Source: Oscillospiraceae bacterium
Lineage (GTDB): Bacteria; Bacillota_A; Clostridia; Oscillospirales; Oscillospiraceae
Length of the DNA stretch: 7,815 nucleotides
Assembly (NCBI GenBank): GCA_017411665.1
Contig: JAFQPT010000317.1
Span: 1-7,815 of the forward strand
Direction of reading: 5' to 3'
A program made the translations under genes and the position numbers. Shown here piece after piece: positions 1 through 4,893 of the stretch. Each line of letters opens with the position of its first letter. The first letter of the stretch is position 1. The notes under the pieces were generated by a model. The model was given only the letters and a program-made list of their open reading frames with translations. It made no database searches and was not told the DNA's origin.

Positions 1-4
1 AAAT

Positions 5-30
5 GCCACCCCCCTTTAGGCAAGGGGGGC
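5..30. repeat. GC-rich hairpin before the first phage gene
   Basis: CCCCCCTT (9-16) pairs perfectly with AAGGGGGG (22-29) around the loop TAGGC. The hairpin ends six bases before the AGGAGG ribosome binding site of the gene at 48. No T-run follows on the plus strand, so it is not a convincing plus-strand terminator. Read on the minus strand it has the form of the short C-run/G-run palindromes followed by a GGTGGCA-like sequence that occur as dispersed intergenic repeats in gut Firmicutes; that link is from memory and is inference. The element may continue beyond the left edge of the window. Confidence 0.6.
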
Positions 31-47
31 AAAACAGGAGGAATTTT

Positions 48-269
48 ATGACCAAACACAATGACAACCGTGTGGAGGTATTCGTGCCCAAGGGCTACTC
101 CACCGAAGACCCCAACTACTTTGTGAGCATCAACGGCACTGCCTACGTGCTGCCCCGCGGCAAGCGCGTGATGGTGCCTGATTTCGTGGCGGCGGAGATT
201 CACCGCGCCGACCGTGCCCAGCAGGCATGGGACATCCGCAGCGCCGGTCTGGCAGAGCAGGCAGTGTGA
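48..269 (+). CDS. Small conserved phage protein, capsid-region type (73 aa)
   Basis: The ATG at 48 is preceded by AGGAGG (36-41) at good spacing. An upstream in-frame ATG at 3 lies before the hairpin and has no ribosome binding site, so it is not used here. The protein has the pattern of small proteins commonly found beside capsid genes in clostridial prophages: an N-terminal stretch with VFVPKGYSTEDPNYFVSING (residues 11-30), then a short basic segment with YVLPRGKRVMVP, and a helical tail with EIHRADRAQQAWD. It has no signal peptide or membrane segment. The function of the family is not established to my knowledge. A role in head completion or as a small capsid-associated protein is inference from gene order. 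It is separated from the next phage structural gene (1578) by the AT-rich cassette, so the original adjacency looks broken. Confidence 0.85.
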   Translation: MTKHNDNRVEVFVPKGYSTEDPNYFVSINGTAYVLPRGKRVMVPDFVAAEIHRADRAQQAWDIRSAGLAEQAV

Positions 270-298
270 TCGAAACCGTCTGCGTTTTTATAAAGGAC

Positions 299-330
299 TG
301 TCATTCCGAGCGCAGTCGAGGAATCCCCAC
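299..330. repeat. Copy of a widespread dispersed intergenic repeat
   Basis: The segment starts TGTCATTCCGAGCGCAGTCG and continues through GAGGAATCCCC. I recognise this TCATTCCGAGCGnAG...GAGGAATC wording as a dispersed intergenic repeat seen in very many bacterial genomes, often mistranslated as a peptide ending in CARNDS-like residues on the opposite strand. ATTCC (303-307) can pair with GGAAT (320-324), giving a short imperfect hairpin. It lies just after AAAGGA (293-297), which looks like a stranded ribosome binding site, so it may have inserted in front of a former gene. No second copy is present in the window. Confidence 0.7.
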
Positions 331-353
331 GATGAACAGTGCAGCAAAGTAAA

Positions 354-376
354 TGCCCGCCGAATTTCGGCGGGCA
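354..376. repeat. Perfect hairpin directly abutting a ribosome binding site
   Basis: TGCCCGCCG (354-362) pairs perfectly with CGGCGGGCA (368-376) around AATTT, and the two A-T pairs 363/367 and 364/366 extend the symmetry. The hairpin runs straight into AAAGGAGG (376-383), the ribosome binding site of the gene at 389. No plus-strand T-run follows it. On the minus strand it is followed by ATTTACTTT, a weak terminator-like tail. It could be an attenuating or insulating structure or the edge of the dispersed repeat beside it. Confidence 0.65.
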
Positions 377-388
377 AAGGAGGAAACA

Positions 389-637
389 ATGGCAAATTAT
401 CAGAAAAAAGAAGAGAAAAAACAGAGACGTGAGGCGATGATGGCGAAGTATCCGCCTCGAAATTCTCGTGAGAATGTGAGTGCGGTGCTGACGAGAAAGG
501 AGCAGCCTGTAAAGGCGACACCTCTAGGGGTGGCGAAACCAAATTCCGAGAAGAATTGGGAGAATGCGATTCTGCTGACGGAGGCGGGAAAAATGAACCG
601 GAGCATTCGAGAGCTGGAAAAACAGTCTCATAAATAG
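389..637 (+). CDS. Small lysine-rich hypothetical protein (82 aa)
   Basis: The ATG at 389 follows GGAGG (379-383) at a five-base spacing. An upstream in-frame ATG at 353 would place the hairpin inside the coding sequence and has no ribosome binding site, so 389 is preferred. I do not recognise the family. The N-terminal 20 residues are strongly basic and probably helical (KKEEKKQRREAMMAKY), the middle is proline- and basic-rich with PVKATPLGVAKP (40-51), and the C-terminus is a short charged helix (RSIRELEKQ). There is no membrane segment or signal peptide. Its AT-richer composition matches the neighbouring minus-strand gene more than the phage operon, so it is probably part of the cargo cassette. 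A small nucleic-acid-binding protein is possible given the charge, but this is a guess. Confidence 0.6.
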   Translation: MANYQKKEEKKQRREAMMAKYPPRNSRENVSAVLTRKEQPVKATPLGVAKPNSEKNWENAILLTEAGKMNRSIRELEKQSHK

Positions 638-657
638 AAAAGCAAACGAGTGTGTAT

Positions 658-732
658 ATGAAAGAAGGTTTATCAGAACGAACTGCACGATGGAAAGCAA
701 CGAAAGAGCTTATTGAGCAATCCATGAAATAA
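658..732 (+). CDS. Doubtful 24-aa ORF downstream of the lysine-rich gene
   Basis: An ATG at 658 (or in-frame GTG at 652) opens 24 codons ending with TAA at 730-732. The translation begins MKEGLSERTARWKATKELIE and reads like a plausible charged amphipathic helix. It starts 20 bases after the stop of the preceding gene, in a different frame, and ends just before the terminator hairpin. No good ribosome binding site precedes it. It could be a real micro-protein, the remnant of a larger gene, or chance. Confidence 0.22.
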   Translation: MKEGLSERTARWKATKELIEQSMK

Positions 733-763
733 GAAAACCACCCGTGAGGATTTCACGGGTGGG
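733..763 (-). terminator. Intrinsic terminator of the minus-strand zinc-ribbon gene
   Basis: CCACCCGTGA (738-747) pairs perfectly with TCACGGGTGG (753-762) around GGATT. On the minus strand the ten-base-pair stem is followed by TTTTC (complement of 733-737). It begins a few bases after the minus-strand stop codon (768-770). It also sits between the convergent plus-strand ORFs and the minus-strand gene, but the plus strand lacks a T-run after the stem, so strong termination is predicted only leftwards. Confidence 0.85.
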
Positions 764-767
764 AGAA

Positions 768-1430
768 TCAGTCAAAGGTAATCGCGTCTTTGAGAATTTC
801 CTTCAGTGTGGTTTTCCGGGTAGGATGCTTCATCATAGTATGGTATTTTGCCGCCATTTTTTCTCCGTAGCCCATATCTGCCAGCAGTTGTGGATACTCG
901 GGGTTTTGTTCCAACCTTTTCTGGGATCTTTCTTTTGCGCGTTTTTGTGCAAATTCTGACAACAGAATACGGATGGGGAAGTGTAATAATAAATAGATAA
1001 AACAACATATAAAGGCCCATTGGACGGAGAAAAGGTCGCTTATAAAATCAAAAAGATAGATTTCTATTAGAAAAAACAACCAAGGTGCGAAATAATGATT
1101 GCTTACATAGCTTGTGGAGGAAACACTCCATTCAATGTTATACGTGTCAAGAAAGTATTTTTGACATTTTTTGCAGCGTTTGATGGGACTGTCTATTTTT
1201 AAGCCCGGAATCCTTTCAAATAAGGTACTCTTTATAATTCCACCGCAGTGAGGGCAACGGTAGCTATAGCCTGTGGAATAAATTTGGTAGTCGTTTGGGT
1301 GTCGATTGGGGTGTGCATTTATCATTTCACGTACTTTAGGCGTAATTTTCCAACAACTTTTGCAAAATACATCGTTCTCTTTCATTGGAGAATTACAATA
1401 TTCACACTTCATCCTGACACCACATTTCAT
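768..1430 (-). CDS. Double zinc-ribbon membrane protein, probable prophage cargo (220 aa)
   Basis: The order of parts is clear. An N-terminal zinc ribbon uses C9 and C12 (CEYC) with C23 and C26 (CKSC). A second uses C59 and C62 (CPHC) with C86 and C89 (CKKC). Two hydrophobic segments follow at about residues 115-133 and 137-157. The tail (158-220) is highly basic and helical, with KRAKERSQKR, and has no further recognisable domain. Paired CxxC motifs imply zinc binding; the topology suggests ribbons and tail on the cytoplasmic side with a short extracytoplasmic turn. I do not recognise a specific family. It is on the opposite strand to all neighbours, AT-rich, and has its own promoter-like sequence and terminator, which fits expression from the lysogen. 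Functions such as superinfection exclusion or envelope modification are possible but unproven. The start could instead be the ATG at 1412 (seventh codon); neither start has a good ribosome binding site. Confidence 0.8.
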   Translation of the reverse strand: MKCGVRMKCEYCNSPMKENDVFCKSCWKITPKVREMINAHPNRHPNDYQIYSTGYSYRCPHCGGIIKSTLFERIPGLKIDSPIKRCKKCQKYFLDTYNIEWSVSSTSYVSNHYFAPWLFFLIEIYLFDFISDLFSVQWAFICCFIYLLLHFPIRILLSEFAQKRAKERSQKRLEQNPEYPQLLADMGYGEKMAAKYHTMMKHPTRKTTLKEILKDAITFD

Positions 1431-1449
1431 CTAAAATGTTCTTTCTCCC

Positions 1450-1478
1450 AGTATATCTCCGCTGCTGAGGATTTGCAA
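1450..1478 (-). promoter_or_regulatory. Candidate sigma-70 promoter for the zinc-ribbon gene
   Basis: On the minus strand TTGCAA (1478-1473) and TATACT (1455-1450) are separated by exactly 17 bases. They match the -35 and -10 consensus at four and five of six positions. Transcription would begin near 1443, leaving only about a dozen bases before the ATG at 1430 and placing the GGGAG at 1449-1445 upstream of the start site. This favours near-leaderless translation or the internal ATG at 1412. Confidence 0.5.
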
Positions 1479-1577
1479 GTGGAGCTTAACGAACGGACAA
1501 CATCGTGCGGAGTATGAAACTGCTGCGCATCAAAGTAACTTTTAAAGTTTCAATTATCAATCAGGAGGTAAGTTTTT

Positions 1578-1955
1578 ATGACAATCGATCAGGCTATCGC
1601 CATGTGCGATGCCCTCAGACCCAACCGGTATCCCCGTGCGCTGAAAATCGGGTGGCTCGGCAAGCTGGACGGACGACTGTTCCGCGAGCTGCTGATGACC
1701 CATGCGGACTGCCCCGCTGACAGCTTCGAGGGCTACGATGCATCGACTGACGGCACCACCGAGCTGCTGGTGCCCGACCCTTACGCACAGGACATTTACA
1801 ACTATTTCCTGCAGGCGCAAATCGACAAGGAAAACGGGGAGACCACCCGTTACAACCAGTCCATCACCATGTACAACAGCAGCTTCCGCGCCTTTGCAAA
1901 CGACTACCACCGCACCCATCTGCCCCTGTCCGTCGGCAGCCGCTTTGTGTTTTAA
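1578..1955 (+). CDS. Phage head-tail connector-like structural protein (125 aa)
   Basis: The ATG at 1578 follows AGGAGG (1563-1568). The protein matches a pattern I know from many clostridial prophages: an N-terminal helix (MTIDQAIAMCDALRPN), a W26-containing helix followed by RLFRELLMTH (33-42), a conserved EGYD...TELLVPDPY segment (51-69), and a long helical part with IYNYFLQAQIDKENGE and RYNQSITMYNSSFRAFANDY (73-110). All-helical proteins of this size and position act as head-completion or connector subunits in several tailed phages, but for this family the role is inference. It ends 12 bases before the start of the 598-aa gene, and the stop codon TAA is embedded in that gene's AGGAGG site, so the two are translationally close and probably form consecutive parts of the same neck complex. 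Composition returns here to the GC-rich phage style. Confidence 0.85.
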   Translation: MTIDQAIAMCDALRPNRYPRALKIGWLGKLDGRLFRELLMTHADCPADSFEGYDASTDGTTELLVPDPYAQDIYNYFLQAQIDKENGETTRYNQSITMYNSSFRAFANDYHRTHLPLSVGSRFVF

Positions 1956-1967
1956 GGAGGGACTTTT

Positions 1968-3764
1968 ATGGAATATCCCACTTTGACGGCCCCGTATCTC
2001 TCCAAAAAGGTCATCAGCACCTTCCGCGGCTACAACCGCAATCTCAAAATCGGGGACGGCGAGTTTTACGACATGGAAAATCTGACAGGGGATGACTTCC
2101 CCCTGCTGTCCGTCCGCAAGCCCCGCGGCACGGTCAAGCAGCTGCGTGCACCCCATGCCCTGCGGGGCAAGTCCAAACTGGCGTATATCGACGGTGCTGC
2201 CCTGTTTTACGGGGAGGAGGATTTGACGAGCTATTTCACCGACAAGGGCCTGTTTTTGTCCGAGGACGAGACCATGTGTCCCAAGCAGCTGGTGAGCATG
2301 GGTGCCTACCTCATCGTGTACCCCGATAAGCTGTATATCAACACCGAAAATTATACCGACTGCGGCAGCATCGAAGCCTGCTTTTCCACGGCTGAAGGTG
2401 CGGCGGTGACCTACACCCTGTGCACAGCCGACGGCGCCGCCTACACGCAGCCTGTCCTCAGCCCCACCGCACCCGAGACCCCCGAAAACGGTACGCTGTG
2501 GGTGGATACCTCCGCACAGCCGCACATTCTCATGCAGTACAGCGCACAGTCCGCGGTGTGGACGGAAATCCCCACCGTGTATGTCCGCATCGGCGCAGAG
2601 GGCATTGGCAGCAGCTTTGCGGTGTATGACGGGGTGACAATCAGCGGCGCGGGTGCCGAGGATGAGGCGGTCAGCCGCCGTCTGGAGTCCGTTAACGGCA
2701 GCAAGGTCATTTATGAGCGGGGCGAGGACTACATCGTGGTGGCGGCCCTGCCCGAGGTGAGCTATGTGCAGCAGTCCGGCAGCATCACCGTGGAGCGCAG
2801 GATGCCCGATCTGGACTTCATCACCGAGGCCTCCAATCGCCTGTGGGGCTGCAAGTACGGTCTGGTCAACGGCGAGACCGTCAATGAGATCTACTGCTGC
2901 GCCCTGGGGGATTTCAAAAACTGGAACCGCTTTCTGGGTATCTCCACCGACAGCTACGTGGCCTCCGTGGGCAGCGACGGCCCGTGGACGGGTGCGGTGA
3001 CGCATCTGGGCTGCCCCGTGTTTTTCAAGGAGCACTGTCTCCATAAGGTGTACATCAGCGGAAGCGGTGCCCATCAAATCGTGGATACGGCCTGCCGCGG
3101 TGTGCAGGCGGGCAGCCACAACAGCACTGTGGTGGTAGGGGAGACCCTGCTGTACCACGCCCCTACGGGCATCTGCGCCTATGACGGCAGCCTGCCCGTG
3201 CCCATCGGGGACATGCTGGGGGATGTGACCTATCACAGTGCGGTGGGCGGCAGTCTGGGGGACAAGTACTATGTGTCCATGGCAGACGGAGACGGACAGT
3301 GGCATCTGTTCGTGTACGACCGACGCAGGGGCTTCCTGCATCGAGAGGACAGCACCCGTGCGCTGGCCTTTGCCCGCTGCGGCGGTGCGCTGTACTACAT
3401 CGACGGCGACACCCGCTGCCTCATGTGCGTTGACGGGGCGGCAGGGGAGACCGAGGGGCCTGTGAGCTGGCGGGCCGATACGGGTATCATGGGCTACACC
3501 ACCCCCGAGCAGAAGTACATCGGCCGATTCAGTCTGCGCATGAAGCTCGACGCGGACAGTCGGGCGGAGGTGCTGGTGGAATACGACAGCGACGGTGTGT
3601 GGCACAGTGCGGGATGCATAGAGGGCAGCGGTGTGGGAAGCTTCCTGCTGCCTGTGGGACTGCGCCGCTGTGACCATTTCCGCATCCGTCTGCAGGGCAG
3701 CGGCGGTATGCGGCTGTATTCCTTTGCCAAGCAGTTCGAAAAGGGCAGCGACGTATACCGCTGA
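1968..3764 (+). CDS. Tail stabilisation/hub-like beta-propeller structural protein (598 aa)
   Basis: The ATG at 1968 lies seven bases after AGGAGG (1955-1960). An N-terminal domain carries the conserved string GEFYDMENLTGDDFPLLSVR (31-50), followed by a beta-rich insert with PENGTLWVDTS (172-182). Residues about 285-490 look like a beta-propeller: NEIYCCALGDFKNW (306-319), then TDSYVASVGSDGPWTGAV, FFKEHCLHKVYISG, CRGVQAGSHNSTVVVGETLL and GICAYDG. That spacing resembles the stabilisation proteins of short-tailed phages (P22 gp10-like). Those proteins seal the neck and attach further tail parts. A C-terminal beta domain (510-590) ends in FAKQFEKGSDVYR. I recognise close relatives in clostridial prophages, usually annotated only as hypothetical; the gp10-like role is inferred from pattern and position, not homology search. 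The last codons CGC TGA form the left edge of the structured repeat at 3760, so the insertion may have rewritten the final residues. A 706-codon antisense ORF over this gene is an artefact of GC bias. Confidence 0.85.
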   Translation: MEYPTLTAPYLSKKVISTFRGYNRNLKIGDGEFYDMENLTGDDFPLLSVRKPRGTVKQLRAPHALRGKSKLAYIDGAALFYGEEDLTSYFTDKGLFLSEDETMCPKQLVSMGAYLIVYPDKLYINTENYTDCGSIEACFSTAEGAAVTYTLCTADGAAYTQPVLSPTAPETPENGTLWVDTSAQPHILMQYSAQSAVWTEIPTVYVRIGAEGIGSSFAVYDGVTISGAGAEDEAVSRRLESVNGSKVIYERGEDYIVVAALPEVSYVQQSGSITVERRMPDLDFITEASNRLWGCKYGLVNGETVNEIYCCALGDFKNWNRFLGISTDSYVASVGSDGPWTGAVTHLGCPVFFKEHCLHKVYISGSGAHQIVDTACRGVQAGSHNSTVVVGETLLYHAPTGICAYDGSLPVPIGDMLGDVTYHSAVGGSLGDKYYVSMADGDGQWHLFVYDRRRGFLHREDSTRALAFARCGGALYYIDGDTRCLMCVDGAAGETEGPVSWRADTGIMGYTTPEQKYIGRFSLRMKLDADSRAEVLVEYDSDGVWHSAGCIEGSGVGSFLLPVGLRRCDHFRIRLQGSGGMRLYSFAKQFEKGSDVYR

Positions 3765-3827
3765 AGCGAGCTCCGTATCGCTTTCCGCTCAAGCGTGAGC
3801 GGAGAGCGCTCACTTCACTGCTTCAGC
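3760..3827. repeat. Left-end stem-loop of the structured element
   Basis: An outer stem GCTGAAGC (3760-3767) pairs with GCTTCAGC (3820-3827). An inner 13-pair stem (3779-3791 with 3796-3808, one G-T pair) closes the loop AGCG. The two stems are separated by 11-base internal loops on each side. The same architecture with swapped outer pairs is seen at 7711-7778. The first five bases belong to the last two codons of the preceding gene, including its stop. Confidence 0.75.
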
Positions 3828-3831
3828 TTCT

Positions 3832-3900
3832 TCAAATCAAAGCCTGATCGCAAAACCTGCGGTTTTGCTGTGAATGGCTGTCTATGCGGCTTTGATTTGA
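3832..3900. repeat. Nested inverted repeat inside the structured element
   Basis: TCAAATCAAAGCC (3832-3844) pairs perfectly with GGCTTTGATTTGA (3888-3900). It encloses a second perfect hairpin, GCAAAACC (3850-3857) with GGTTTTGC (3861-3868) around TGC. The left arm and the start of the inner hairpin are conserved in the second copy (7783-7795 and 7801-7815). Confidence 0.7.
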
Positions 3901-3948
3901 TGGAACGGGTGCGGTGGGTGTCGGACATTGCCGCAGTAAACTCACCGA

Positions 3949-4001
3949 GAAGATTCCCGTCAAAGACCAAATCCGCAGGATTTGAAAATGAAAGAATCTT
4001 C
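3949..4001. repeat. Second nested inverted repeat inside the structured element
   Basis: GAAGATTC (3949-3956) pairs with GAATCTTC (3994-4001). It encloses CAAATCC (3968-3974) paired with GGATTTG (3978-3984) around GCA. The two-level stem mirrors the nested design of 3832-3900. Confidence 0.6.
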
Positions 4002-4024
4002 GAAGGTGAAAGAGGACGAGCGAC

Positions 4025-4067
4025 GAAGTGAGCGCTCTTGTCTCGCTTGCGAGGCAAAAGCGATACG
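4025..4067. repeat. Right-end stem-loop, inverted and sequence-diverged
   Basis: The flanks are inverted perfect matches to the left end, but the 18-base centre (4039-4056) differs from the left counterpart at 11 positions and still folds. The 13-position stem 4033-4045 with 4050-4062 has one C-A mismatch and one G-T pair around the loop CTTG. GAGGACGA occurs as a direct repeat on both sides (4012-4019 and 4076-4083). Confidence 0.65.
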
Positions 4068-4137
4068 AAGTCCGCGAGGACGAAAGGGGAGGCTGATGGG
4101 TGCAGAGGATGCCAAAAGAAATGAAAGGAAAAACGTT

Positions 4138-4893
4138 ATGAGTATCAAAATCGAAACGCCGCCTGTTCTCACAGGTGCGGCGGAAAGTCAGCTGCGGCAG
4201 GTGTATGCCTATCTGTACCGCCTGTCGGAGCATCTGAACGTGGCTTTGCAGAGTGTGGGCGGTACGGCTGCGGCGGCAACAGCGCACACCGCACCTGCCG
4301 TTAATCACGATGCCGCCAAAACCTATCACGAGCTGCGTGCGCTGGTGGTGAACACTGCCGAGGTCATTCGCAGTGAGCTGGACGCAGTGGAATCTGCCCT
4401 CCACGCCGAGTATGAGGCCGTCAGCGGCCAATGGGGCAGCTTTCGGGAGTCTATCGACACCTCAGTCACGGAAACAGCCCGTGAGGTGGTGCGCTCATAT
4501 GCCTACGACAGCGCCATCGAGACGCTCCGGCAGCAGGCGGCGGGTTTCGATGCCTACCGACTGAAAACCGAGGGCTGCATCCGTCAGGGCTTCATCGAGT
4601 ACGCTGCCGACGGCACTCCCGTGCTGGGCATTGCCATCGGGCAGGGACTCAAGGGCAGCACAGTGACCATTGACGGCAGGGAATATGAGCAGTTCGACGG
4701 CGGACAGAGCTGCGCCTTTTACACCGCCGAGAAGGTCAGCTTCCGCATCAACGGACAGGAGGTGGCCTACGTGTCCAACCGCAAGCTGTACATCGGAGAC
4801 ATGGAAGTAACAGGAGCGGTGATGCTGAACAGCTGGCTGCTGACCACCGCCAACGGCTTTACTGTGAAATGGATCGGAGGTGCATCTGCATGA
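4138..4893 (+). CDS. Phage minor structural (baseplate/fibre-linking) protein (251 aa)
   Basis: The ATG at 4138 follows AAAGGA (4124-4129) with an eight-base gap, and the protein then starts MSIKIETPP, the usual beginning of this clostridial prophage family. The frame stays open upstream to 3982 through the structured repeat, with another ATG at 3988, but that extension is repeat-encoded and unlikely to be part of the family. Residues 14-40 and 56-145 are helical and probably coiled-coil (TYHELRALVVNTAEVIRSEL, SAIETLRQQAAGFDAY). The C-terminal beta part carries QGFIEYAADGTPVLGIAIGQ (150-169) and a conserved close, RKLYIGDMEVTGAVML...NGFTVKWIG (215-247). A trimeric rod plus beta knob attached to the baseplate is inferred. 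Its TGA (4891-4893) overlaps the next gene's ATG by an ATGA junction, so translation of the two is coupled. Confidence 0.8.
   Translation: MSIKIETPPVLTGAAESQLRQVYAYLYRLSEHLNVALQSVGGTAAAATAHTAPAVNHDAAKTYHELRALVVNTAEVIRSELDAVESALHAEYEAVSGQWGSFRESIDTSVTETAREVVRSYAYDSAIETLRQQAAGFDAYRLKTEGCIRQGFIEYAADGTPVLGIAIGQGLKGSTVTIDGREYEQFDGGQSCAFYTAEKVSFRINGQEVAYVSNRKLYIGDMEVTGAVMLNSWLLTTANGFTVKWIGGASA

Larger units (their letters stand above)
270..1577. other. AT-rich cargo (moron-like) cassette interrupting the structural operon
   Basis: This stretch separates two phage structural genes that belong to the same module. It differs from both flanks in three visible ways: it is AT-richer (18 G+C in the 60 bases at 1021-1080, against 40 in 60 at 3061-3120), it carries a gene on the opposite strand with its own promoter and terminator signals, and it contains dispersed-repeat and hairpin sequences at its left side. 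These are the usual hallmarks of a lysogenic cargo insertion. Exact boundaries are uncertain. An imperfect direct repeat, GCAGCAAAGTAA at 341-352 and GCATCAAAGTAA at 1527-1538, is a candidate pair of ends but could be chance. The right-hand 147 bases (1431-1577) hold the minus-strand promoter, a small palindrome (1537-1549) and the ribosome binding site of the next phage gene, but no gene. Confidence 0.55.
3760..4067. repeat. Structured intergenic element with inverted ends (MITE- or BIME-like)
   Basis: This fills most of the 373-base gap between the 598-aa and 251-aa genes and holds no convincing gene. Its ends are inverted copies: CGTATCGCTTT (3774-3784) matches AAAGCGATACG (4057-4067), and AGAGCGCTCACTTC (3803-3816) matches GAAGTGAGCGCTCT (4025-4038), both perfectly. 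Between these blocks each end has its own hairpin. Inside lie further stems at 3832-3900, 3912-3947 (7 pairs with one G-T) and 3949-4001. The left third recurs at 7711-7815. The outer repeats and lack of coding capacity fit a non-autonomous mobile element or a paired REP/BIME-like repeat; a structured RNA is the alternative. No transposase of any kind is in the window. The remainder of the gap (4068-4137) has no feature except the ribosome binding site of the next gene. Confidence 0.7.

Noticed and set aside
288..725. 145-codon minus-strand open frame
   Set aside because: It overlaps the plus-strand lysine-rich gene, and its C-terminus (FLDCARNDS) comes from the dispersed repeat at 299-330, a common source of spurious proteins.
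1537..1549. Small palindrome AACTTTTAAAGTT before the 125-aa gene, considered as terminator or operator
   Set aside because: It is short and AT-only apart from one pair at each side, with no T-run or second site; chance is likely in AT-rich sequence.
1557..3677. 706-codon minus-strand open frame opposite the 598-aa gene
   Set aside because: It is antisense to a gene with a strong ribosome binding site and recognisable protein pattern. The translation is low-complexity, rich in H, A, V and G, as expected from GC-rich codons read in the complementary frame.
3795..4031. 78-codon plus-strand frame inside the structured element, starting with GTG (ATG in the second copy)
   Set aside because: It has no ribosome binding site and runs through inverted repeats. 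Between the two copies most codon differences change the amino acid (H/R, S/D, D/Y, R/G), whereas base pairing is preserved.
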